DNA of 64,000 nucleotides from Xestospongia bergquistia (Eukaryota > Porifera > Demospongiae > Haplosclerida > Petrosiidae): the NCBI GenBank assembly GCA_963965975.1, contig OZ014422.1:4549155-4613154 (forward strand). Reading direction: 5' to 3'. Positions 50,887 through 61,600 of this stretch are shown piece after piece (position 1 is the stretch's first letter; every line of letters starts with the position of its first letter). Under the pieces are notes generated by a model. The model did no database searches. It worked only from the letters and a program-made list of their open reading frames with translations, and had not been told where the DNA came from. A program made the position numbers and the translations under genes.

Positions 50887-53800
50887 CATTCTGAAGGACT
50901 GTATGGACTAACTAAATAAACTGCTATTAACAGTTTAGTAAGGTGGTTTGAATTAACACTATAAAGTCTTTAAATTAAGGAGATTAGAGGGTTTAGAATA
51001 TTGAGTGATGTTTATAATGTAGACAGCTCAGTCTAAAGGACTCTATGGGACTAACTAAATAAACTCTTATTAACAGTTTAGCAAGTTGGTTTGCATTAAC
51101 ACTCTAAAGTCTTTAGTTTTTAGACGTTAAAAGGTTTAGACGATTGAGTGAAGCTTATAAAGTAAACAGCTCAGTTTAAAGGACTCTTTGAAACTAAATA
51201 AATAAACTGCTTTCAACAGTTTAGTAAGTTGGTTTGCATTAACACTCTAAAGTCTTTAATTTAAAGACTTTAGATGGTTTAGACTATTGAGTGAAGTTTT
51301 TAAAGTAAACAGCTCAGTCTAAAGGACTCTAAGGGACTAACTAAATAAACCGCTATTAACAGTTTAGTAAGTTGATTTGCATTAACACTCTAAAGTTTTT
51401 AATTTAAAGAATGTAGAAGGTTTAGAGTACTGAGTAAATTTTATAAAGTAAACAGGTCAGTCTAAAGGACTCTATGGGACTAACTAAATAAACTGCTATT
51501 AACAGTTTAGTAAGTTGGTTTGCATTAACACTCTAAAGTCTTTAATTTAAAGACTTTAGAATGTTTAGACTATTGAGTGAAGTTTATAATGTAAACAGCT
51601 CAGTCTAAAGGACTCTATGGGAGTAAATAAATAAACTGTTATTAACAGTTTAGCAAGTTGGTTTGCGTTAACACTCTAAAGTCCTTAATTTAAAGACGTT
51701 AGAAGGTTTAGACTATTGAGTGAAGTTTATAAAGTAAACAGCTCAGTTTAAAGGACTCTATGAAACGAAATAAATAAACTGCTTTTAACAGTTTAGTAAG
51801 TTGGTTTGCATTAACAGTCTAAAGTCTTTAATTTAAAGTGTATAGAAGTTTTAGACTATTGAGTGAAGTTTATAAAGTAAAGAGCTTAGTCTAAAGGACT
51901 CTATGGGACTAAGTAAATAAACTGTTATTAACAAATTAGTAAGTTAGTTTCCATTAACAATCTAAAGTCTTTAATTTAAAGACTTTATAAAACTTTGACG
52001 ATTGAGCGAAGTTTATAAAGTAAACAGCTCAGTTTAAAGGACTCTATGAAACTAAATAAATAAACTGCTTTTAACAGTTTAGTAAGTTGGTTTCCATTAA
52101 CACTCTAAAGTCTTTAATTTAAACACTTTAGAAGGTTTAGAGTATTTAGTGAAGTTTATAAAGTAAACAGCTCAGTATAAAGGACTCTATGGGACTAACT
52201 AAATCAACCGCTATTAACAGTTTAGAAAGTTGATTTGCAATAACACTCTAAAGTCTTTAATGTAAAGACTTTAGAAGGTTTAGACTATTGAGTGAAGTTT
52301 ATAAAGTAAATAGCTCAGTCTAGAGGACTCTATTACGCTAAAGAAATAAACTGCTATTAACAGTTTAGTAAGTTGGTTTGCACTAACACTCTGAAGTCTT
52401 TAATTTAAAGACTTTTGAAGGTTTAGACTATTGAGTGAAGTATATAAAGTAAACAGTTCAGTCTAAAGGACTCTATGGGACTAACTAAATAAACTGCTAT
52501 TAACAGTTTAGTAAGTTGGTTTGCGTTAACACTCTAAAGTCTTTAATTTAAAGACTTTAGATATTTTTGACTATTGAGTGAAGTTTATAAAGTAAACAGC
52601 TCTGTATAAAGGACTCTATGAAAGTAAATAAATAAACTGCTATTAAAAGTTTAGTAAGTTGATTTGCATTAACACTTTAAAGACTTTAATTTAAAGAATT
52701 TAGAAGGTTTAGACTATTGAGTGAAGTTTTTAAAGTAAACAGCTCAGTTTAAGGACTCTATGGGACTAACTAAATAAACTGCTATTAACAGTTTAGTCAG
52801 TTGGTTTGCATTAACACTCTAAAGTCTTTAATTTAAAGAGTTTAGAAGGTTTAGACTATTTAGTGAAGTTTATAATGTAAACAGCTCAGTCTAAAGGACT
52901 CTATGGGACTAACTAAATAAACTGTTATTAACAGTTTAGCTAGTTGGTTTGCATTAACACTCTAAAGTCTTTAATTTAAAGACATTAGAAGGTTTAGACT
53001 ATTGAGTGAATTTTATAAAGTAAACAGCTCAGTTTAATGGACTCTATGAAACTAAATGAATAAGCTGCTTTTAACAGTTTAGTAAGTTGGTTTGCATTAA
53101 CACTCTAAAGTCTTTAATTTAAAGACTTTAGAAGGTTTAGACGTTTGAGTGAAGTTTATAAAGTAAACAGCTCAGTTTAAAGGACTCTATGAAACTAAAA
53201 AAATAAACTTTTATTAACAGTTTAGCAAGTTGGTTTGCATTAATACTCTAAAGTCTTTAATTTAAAGACGTTAAAAGCTTTAGACTACTGAGTGAAGTTT
53301 ATAAAGTAAACAGCTCATTTTAAAGGACTCTAAGAAACTAAATAATTAAACCGCTTTTAACAGTTTAGTAAGTTGGTTTGCATTAACACTCTAAAGTCTT
53401 TAAATTAAAGTGTTTAGAAGGTTTAGACTATTGAATCGAGTTTATAAAGTAAAGAGCCTAGTCTAAGGGACTCTACAGGACTAAGTAAATAAACTAGTAT
53501 TAACAGTTTAGTAAGTTGGTTTGCATTAACACTCTAAAGTCTTTAAATTTAAGAGTTTAGAAGGTTTAACTATTGAGTGAAGAGTATAATGTAAACAGCT
53601 CAGTCTAAAGGACTCTTTGGGACTAACTAAATAAACTCCTTTTAACAGTTGAGCAAGTTGGTTTGCATTAACACTATAAATTCTTTAATTGAAAGACGGT
53701 AGAAGGATTAGACGATTGAGTGAAGTTCATAAAGTAAACAGCTCAGTTTAAAGGACGCTATGAAACTAAATAAATAAACTGCATTTAACAGTTTAGTAAG

Positions 53801-55028
53801 TTGGTTTGCATTAACACTCTAAAGTCTTTAATTTAAAGACTTTAGAAGGTTTAGACTATTGATTGAAGTTTTTAAAGTAAACAGCTCAGTGTAAAGGACT
53901 CTATGGGACTAACTAAAAAAAACGCTATTAACAATTTAGTAAGTTGATTTGTATTAACACTCTAAAGTCGTTAATTTAATGAATTTAGAAGGTTTAGAGA
54001 ACTTAGTAAATTTTATAAAGTAAACTGGTCAGTCTAAAGAACTCTATGGGACTAACTAAATAAACTGCTATTAACAGTTTAGTAAGTTGGTTTGCATTAA
54101 CACTCTAAAGTCTTTAATTTAAAGAGTTTAGAAGGTTTAGACTATTGAGTGAAGTTCATAATGTAAACAGCTCAGTCTAAAGGACTCTATGGGACTAACT
54201 AAATAAACTGTTATTAACAGTTTAGCAAGTTGGCTTGCATTAACACTCTAAAGTCTTTAATTTAAAGACGTTAGAAGGTTTAGAATATTGAGTGAAGTTT
54301 ATAAAGTAAGCAGCTCAGTTTAAAGGACTCTAGGAAAGTAAATAAATACACTGCTTTTAACAGTTTAGGAAGTTTGTTTGCATTAACACTCTAAAGTCTT
54401 TAATTTAAAGACTTTAGAAGGTTTAGACTATTGAGTGACGTTTTTAATGTAAACAGCTCAGTCTAAAGGACTCTATGGGACAAACTAAATAAACTGCAAC
54501 TAACAGTTTAGTAAGTTGGTTCGCATTAACACTCTAAAGTCTTTAATTTAAAGACTTTAGAAGGTTTAGACTATTGAGTGAAGTTTATAAAGTAAACAGC
54601 TCAGTCTAAAGGACTCTATGAAACTAAATAAATAAAGTGCTATAACAGTTTAGTAAGTTGGTTTGCATTAACATTCTAAAGTCTTTAAATTAAAGAGTTT
54701 AGAAGGTTTAGACTATTGAGTGAAGTTTATAATGTAAACAGCTCAGTCTAAGGACTCTATGGGACTAACTAAATAAACTGCTATTAACAGTTTAGTAAGT
54801 TGGTTTGCATTAACACTCTAAAGTCTTTAATTTAAAGACTTTAGAAATTTGTGACTATTGAGTGAAGTTTATAAAGTAAACAGCTTTGTATAAAGGACTC
54901 TATGAAACTAAATAAATAAGCTGCTATTAAAAGTTTAGTAAGTTTTTTTGCATTAACACTCTAAAGTCTTTAATTTAATGACTTTAGATGGTTTAGGCTA
55001 TTGAGTGACGTTTATAAAGAAAATAGCG
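50887..55028. repeat. HOR copy Z, truncated at its right end
   Basis: Z follows Y in register from CATTCTGAAG at 50887 until the monomer starting at 55029. There the expected E-F pair (as at 41744) is replaced by Domain-I-like monomers. It has lost one monomer near 52745. After that loss its offset to Y drops from 13429 to 13285 bp (53458 against 40173), and it keeps that offset to the breakpoint. Confidence 0.9.
52745..52886. repeat. Fused monomer marking a one-monomer deletion in copy Z
   Basis: Copy Y has two monomers here (39316-39601, 286 bp): a D (CCGCTATTAACAGTTGAG) and an A (CAATTTAGTCAG). Z has one of 142 bp that ends like the A (AGTTTAGTCAGTTGG) and begins CAGTTTAAGGACTC, one base short. 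The deletion crossed from the start of D to the start or middle of A. Confidence 0.87.
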
Positions 55029-55457
55029 CAGTCTAAAGGACTCTATGGGACTAACTAAATAAACTCTTATTAACAGTTTAGCAAGTTGGTTTGCATTAAT
55101 ACTCTAAAGTCTTTAATTTAAAGATGTTAGAAGGTTTAGACTATTGAGTGAAGTTTATAAAGTAAACAGCTCAGTTTAAAGGACTCTATGGAACTAAATA
55201 AATAAACTGCTTGTAACAGTTTAGTAAGTTGGTTCGCATTAACACTCTAAAGTTTTTAATTTAAAGACTTTAGAAGGTTTAGACTATGGAGTGTTGTTTT
55301 TAAAGTAAACAGCTCAGTCTAAAAAACTCTATGGGACTAACTAAATAAACCGCTATTAACAGTTTAGGAAGTTTATTAGCATTAACACTCTAAAGTCTTT
55401 AATTTAAAGAATTTAGAAGGTTTAGAGTACTTAGTGAATTTTATAAAGTAAACTGGT

Positions 55458-56744
55458 CAGTATAAAGGACTCTATTTGACTAACTAACTAACCTGCTATT
55501 AACAGTTTAGTAAGTTCGTTTGCATGAACACTCTAAAGTCTTTAATTTAAAGACTTTAGAAGGTTTAGACTATTGAGTGAAGTTTATAATGTAAACAGCT
55601 TAGTCTAAAGGACTCTATGAAGCTAAGTAAATAAACTGCTGTTAACAGTTTAGTAAGTTGTTTTGCATTAACACTCTAAAGTCTTTAATTTAAAGAATTT
55701 AGAATGTTCAGACTATTGAGTGAAGTTTATAAAGTAAACTGGTCAGTCTAAAGGACTCTATGGGACTAACGAAATAAACTGCTATTAACAGTTTAGTAAT
55801 TTGGTTTGCATTCACACTCTAAAGTCTTTAATTAAAAGACTTTAGAAGGTTTAGACTATTGAGTGAAATTTATAAAGTAAACAGCTCAGTCTAGAGGACG
55901 CTATTAAGCTAAATAAATAAACTGCTATTAAAAGTTTAGTAAGATGGTTCGCATTAACTCTCTAAAGTCTTTAATTTAAAGACTTTAGAAGGTTTAGACT
56001 ATTGAGTGAAGTTTATAATGTAAACAGCTTAGTCTAAAGGACTCTATGAACCTAAATAAATAAACTGCTGTTAACAGTTTAGTAAGTTGTTTTAGATTAA
56101 CACTCTAAAGTCCTTTATTTAAAGAATTTAGAATGTTCAGACTATTGAGTGAAGTTTATAAAGTAAACTGGTCAGTCTAAAGGACTCTATGGGACTAACT
56201 AAATAAACTGCTATTAACAGTTTAGAAAGTTGGTTTGCATTAACACTCTAAAGACTTTAATTTAAAGAGTTTATAAGGTTTAGACTATTGAGTGAAATTT
56301 ATAATGTAAACAGCTCAGTCTAAAGGACTCTATGGGACTAACTAAATAAACTGTTATTAACAGTTTAGCTAGTTGGTTTGCGTTAACACTCTAAAGTCTT
56401 TAATTTAAAGACTTTAGAAGGTTTAGACTATTGAGTGAAGTTTATAAAGTAAACAGCTCATTTTAAAGGACTCTATGAAACTAAATAAATAAACTGCTTT
56501 TAACATTTTAGTAAGTTGGTTTGCATTAACACTCTAAAGTCTTTAATTTAAAGACTTTAGAAGGTTTAGACTATTGAGTGATGTTTTTAAAGTAAACAGC
56601 TCAGTCTAAAGGACTCTATGGGACTAACTAAATAAACCGCTATTAACCGTTTAGTAAGTTGATTTTCATTAACACTCTAAAGTCTTTAATTTAAAGAATT
56701 TAGAAGGTTTAGAGTACTAAGTGAATTTTATAAAGTAAACTGGT
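55458..56744. repeat. 9-mer local repeat, copy 1 (1287 bp)
   Basis: Starts CAGTATAAAGGACTCTATTT and contains, in order: an A-like monomer with CGTTTGCATGAAC, an ATGAAGCTAA monomer with GCTGTTAACAG, an AACGAAATAAAC monomer, a TCTAGAGGACGC monomer with AGATGGTTCGC, a monomer with GTTTTAGATTAAC and TCCTTTATTT, a monomer with AAAGACTTTAATTTAAAGAG, a B with GCTAG, a C starting CATTTTAAAG, and a D. It is exactly nine monomers to the next copy. Confidence 0.9.
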
Positions 56745-58031
56745 CAGTATAAAGGACTCTATTTCACTAACTAAGTAAACTGCTATTAACAGTTTAGTAA
56801 GTTCGTTTGCATGAACACTCTAAAGTCTTTAATTTAAAGACTTTAGAAGGTTTAGACTATTGAGTGAAGTTTATAATGTAAACAGCTTAGTCTAAAGGAC
56901 TCTATGAAGCTAAATAAATAAACTGCAGTTAACAGTTTAGTAAGTTGTTTTGCATTAACACTCTAAAGTCTTTAATTTAAAGAATTTAGAATGTTCAGAC
57001 TATTGAGTGAAGTTTATAAAGTAAACTGGTCAGTCTAAAGGACTCTATGGGACTAACGAAATAAACTGCTACTAACAGTTTAGTAATTTGGTTTGCATTC
57101 ACTCTCTAAAGTCTTTAATTAAAAGACTTTAGAAGGTTTAGACTATTGAGTGAAATTTATAAAGTAAACAGCTCAGTCTAGAGGACGCTATTAAGCTAAA
57201 TAAATAAACTGCTATTAAAAGTTTAGTAAGATGGTTCGCATTAACACTCTAAAGTCTTTAATTTAAAGACTTTAGAAGGTTTAGACTATTGAGTGAAGTT
57301 TATAATATAAACAGCTTAGTCTAAAGGACTCTATGAAGCTAAATAAATAAACTGTTGTTAACAGTTTAGTAAGTTGTTTTAGATTAACACTCTAAAGTCC
57401 TTTATTTAAAGAATTTAGAATGTTCAGACTATTGAGTGAAGTTTATAAAGTAAACTGGTCAGTCTAAAGGACTCTATGGGACTAACTAAATAAACTGCTA
57501 TTAACAGTTTAGAAAGTTTGTTTGCATTAACACTCTAAAGACTTTAATTTAAAGAGTTTATAAGGTTTAAACTATTGAGTGAAGTTTATAATGTAAACAG
57601 CTCAGTCTAAAGGACTCTATGGGACTAACTAAATAAACTGTTATTAACAGTTTAGCTAGTTGGTTTGCGTTAACACTCTAAAGTCTTTAGTTTAAAGACT
57701 TTAGAAGGTTTAGACTATTGAGTGAAGTTTATAAAGTAAACAGCTCATTTTAAAGGACTCTATGAAACTAAATGAATAAACTTCTTTTAACATTTTAGTA
57801 AGTTGGTTTGCATTAACACTCTAAAGTCTTTAATTTAAAGACTTTAGAAGGTTTAGACTATTGAGTGATGTTTTTAAAGTAAACAGCTCAGTCTAAAGGA
57901 CTCTATGGGACTAACTAAATAAACCGCTATTAACAGTTTAGTAAGTTGATTTTCATTAACACTCTAAAGACTTTAATTTAAAGAATTTAGAAGGTTTAGA
58001 GTACTTAGTGAATTTTATAAAGTAAACTGGT
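56745..58031. repeat. 9-mer local repeat, copy 2 (1287 bp)
   Basis: Second copy with the same nine monomers and the same private variants, including GTTCGCATTAAC, GTTTTAGATTAAC and CATTTTAGTAAG. A third unit starts at 58032 in perfect register (1287 bp) with CAGTATAAAGGACTCTATTT, but then takes a different course, becoming the start of the 30-mer homology. The fifth monomer (ATGAAGCTAAAT with GTTGTTAACAG) is a variant of the second, so the 9-mer itself contains an internal duplication. Confidence 0.9.
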
Positions 58032-61000
58032 CAGTATAAAGGACTCTATTTCACTAACTAAATAAACTGCTATTAACAGTTTAGTAAGTTGGTTTGCATT
58101 AACACTCTAAAGTCTTTAATTTAAAGACTTTAGAAGGTTTAGACTATGGAGTGAAGTTTATAATGTAAACAGCTCCGTCTAAAGGACTCTATGAAGCTAA
58201 ATCAATAAACTGCTGTTAACAGTTTAGTAAGTTGGTTTGCATTAACACTCTAAAGTTTTTAATTTAAAGACTTTAGAAGGTTTAGACTATTGAGAGAAGT
58301 TTATAAAGTAAACAGCTAAGTCTAAAGGACTCTATGGGACTAACTTAATAAACTGCTATTGACAGTTTAGTAAGTTGGTTTGATTAACACTCTAAAGTCT
58401 TTAATTTAAAGACTTTAGAATGTTTAGACTATTGAGTGAAGTCTATAAAGTAAACTGGTCAGTCTAAAGACTCTATGGGACTAATGAAATAAACTGCTAT
58501 TAAAAGTTTAGTAAGTTTGTTAGCATTACACTCTAAAGTCTTCAATTAAAAGACTTTAGAAGGTTTAGACTATTGAGTGAAGTTTATAAAGTAAACAGCT
58601 CTGCCTAGAGGACTCTATTAAGCTAAATAAATAAACTGCTATTAACAGTTTAGTAAGTTTGTTTGCATTAACAATCTAAAGTCTTTAGTTTAAAGAATTT
58701 AGAAGGTTTAGACTATTGAGTGAAGTTTATAAAGTAAACAGTTCCGTCTAAAGGACTCTATGGGACTAACTAAATAAACTGCTATTAACAGTTTAGTAAG
58801 TTGGTTTGCATTAAGACTTCAAAGTCTTTAATTTAAAGACTTTAGAAATTTTTGACTATTGACTGAAGTTTATAAAGTAAACAGATCTGCATAAAGGACT
58901 CTATGAAACTAAAAAAAGAAACTGCTATTAAAAGTTTAGTAAGTTGGTTTGTATTAACACTCTAAAGTCTTTAATCTAAAGACTTTAGAAGGTTTAGCCT
59001 ATTGAGCGAAGTTTATAAAGTAAACAGCTCAGTCTAAAGGACTCTATGGGAAAAACTAAATAAACCGCTATTAACAGTTTAGTAAGTTGATTTGCATTAA
59101 CACTCTAAACTCTTTAATTTAAAGAATTTAGAATGTTTAGAGTATTGAGTAAATCTTATAAAGTAAACTGGTCAGTCTAAAGGACTCTATGGGACTAACT
59201 AAATAAACTTCTATTAACAGTTTAGTAAGTTGGTTTGCATTAACACTCTAAAGTCTTTAATTTAAAGAGTTTAGAAGGTATAGACTATTGAGTGAAGTTT
59301 ATAATGTAAACAGCTCAGTCTAAAGGACTCTATGAGTAACTAAATAAACTGTTATTAACAGTTTAGCAAGTTGGTTTGCATTAACACTCTAAAGTCTTTA
59401 ATTTAAAGACGTTAGAAGGTTTAGACTATTGAGTAAAGTTTATAAAGTAAACAGCTCAGTTTAAAGGACTCTATGAAACTAAAAAATAAACTGCTTTTAA
59501 CAGTTTAGTAAGTTGGTTTGCATAAACACACTAAAGTCTTTAATTTAAAGACTTTAGAAGGTTTAGACTATTGAGTGAAGTTTTTAAAGTAAACAGCTCA
59601 GTCTAAAAGACTGTATGGGACTAAATAAATAAACTGCTATTAACAGTTTAGTAAGTTGATTTGCATTAACACTCTAAAGTCTTTAATTTAAAGAATTGAG
59701 AAGGTTTAGAGTACTTAGTAAATTTTATAAAGTAAACTGGTCAGTCTAAAGGACTCTATGGGACTAACTAAATAAACTGCTATTAACAGTTTAGTAAGTT
59801 TGTTTCCATTAACACTCTAAACTCTTTAGTTTAAAGACTTTAGAATTTTAGACTATTCAGTGAAGTTTATAATGTAAACAGCTCAGTCTAAAAAACTCTA
59901 TGAAGCTAAATAAATAAACTGCTATTAACGGTTTAGTAAGTTGGTTTGCATTAACACTCTAAAGTCTTTAATTTAAAGAATTTAGAAGGTTTAGACTATT
60001 GAGTGAGGTTTATAAAGTAAACAGCTCAGTCTAAAGGACTCTATGGGACTAACTATATAAACTGCTATTAACAGTTTAGTAAGTTGGTTTGCATTAACAC
60101 TCTAAAGTCTTTAATTTAAAGACTTTCAAATGTTTAGACTATTGAGTGAAGTTTATAAAGTAAACAGCTCTGTATAAAGGACTCTATGAAACTAAACAAA
60201 TAACTGCTATTAAAAGTTTAGTAAGTTGGTTTGCATTAACACTCTAAAGTCTTTAATTTAAAGACTTTAGAAGGTTTAGACTATTGAGTGAAGTTTATAA
60301 AGTAAACAGCTCTGTATAAAGGACTCTATGAAACAGAATAATTAAAATGCTATTAAAAGTTTAGTAAGTTGGTTTGCATTAACACTCTAAAGTCTTTAAT
60401 TTAAAGACTTTAGCAGGTTTAGACTATTGAGTGAAGTTTATAAAGAAAATAGCTCAGTCTAAAGGACTCTATGAGACTAACTAAGTAAACTGCTATTAAC
60501 AGTTTAGTAAGATGTTTTGCATTAACGGTCTAAAGTCTTTAAATTAAAGTGTATAAAAGTTTTAGACTATTGAGTGGAGTTTATAAAGTAAAGAGCTTAG
60601 TCTAAAGGACTCTATGAGACTAGGTAAATAAACTGTTGTTAACAGATTAGTAAGTTTGTTTGCATTAACAATCTAAAGTCTTTAATTTAAAGACTTTATA
60701 AGGTTTAGACGATTGAGTGAAGTTTATAAAGTAAACAGCTCATTTTAAAGGACTCTACGAAACTAAATAAATAAACTGCCTTTAACAGTTTAGTAAGTTG
60801 GTTTCCATTAACACTCTAAAGTCTTTAATTTAAAGACTTTAGAAGGTTTAGACTATTGAGTAAAGTTTATAAAGTAAACAGCTCAGTTTAAAGGACTCTA
60901 CGAAATTAAATAAATAAACTGCTTTTAACTGTTTATTAAGTTGGCTTGCATTAACACTCTACAGTCTTTAATTTAAAGAACTTAGAAGGTTTAGACTATT

Positions 61001-61600
61001 GAGTGAAGTTTATAAAGTAAACAGCTCAGTTTAAAGGACTTTATTGGACTAACTAAATAAATTGCTATTAACAGTTTAGTAAGTTGGTTTGCATTAACAC
61101 TCTAAAGTCTTTAATTTAAAGACTTTAGAAGGTTTACACTATTGAGTGAAGTTTATAAGGTAAACAGCTCAGTCTAGAGGACTCTATTAAGCTAAATAAA
61201 TAAACTGCTTTTAACAGTTTAGTAAGTTGGTTTGCATTAACACTCTAAAGTCTTTAATTTAAAGACTTTAGAAGGTTTAGACTATTGAGTGAAGTTTATA
61301 AAGTAAAGAGCTCAGTTTAAAGGACTCTATGAAACTAAATAAATAAACTGCTTTTAACAGTTTAGTAAGTTGGCTTGCATTAACACTCTAAAGTCTTTAA
61401 TTTAAAGAATTTAGAAGGTTTAGACTATTGAGTGAAGTTTATAAAGTAAACAGCTCAGTCTAAAGGACTTTATTGGACTAAGTAACTAAACTGCTATTAA
61501 CAGTTTAGTAAGTTGGTTTGCATTAACACTCTAAAGTCTTTAATTTAAAGACTTTTAAATATTTAGACTATTGAGTGAAGTTTATAAAGTAAACTGGTCA
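57050..61600. repeat. ~30-mer local higher-order repeat, copy 1 (period ~4283 bp)
   Basis: Landmarks repeat 4282-4283 bp apart: CAGTATAAAGGACTCTATTT at 58032 and 62314, and ACAGATCTG at 58881 and 63164. Shared private variants in order are GCATTACACTC (one base lost), TCTAGAGGACTCTATTAAGC, CATTAAGACTTCAAAG, AACTAAAAAAA with GAAAC or TAAAC, GGGAAAA with CCGC, and GCATAAACACACTAAAG (59521 and 63806). The left limit is approximate because this copy overlaps the end of the 9-mer array. Confidence 0.82.

Larger units (their letters stand above)
13400..55035. repeat. Domain II: 94-monomer higher-order repeat (about 13.43 kb per unit)
   Basis: Private variants recur at a spacing of about 94 monomers. 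CATTCTGAAG followed by GTATGGACTAAC is at 24027, 37458 and 50887 (13431 and 13429 bp apart). GAATCGAG...GCCTAGTCTAAG is at 13721, 26740, 40173 and 53458. CTGGTCC is at 15866, 28883 and 42316 (13433 bp between the last two). CAGTCTAACGG is at 20151, 34028 and 47325. Spacings that differ from 13.43 kb do so by close to whole multiples of 143 bp, and the gained or lost monomers can be located. Two complete units (X, Y) are flanked by a rearranged partial unit (W) and a truncated one (Z). No gene is present in the domain. Confidence 0.93.
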
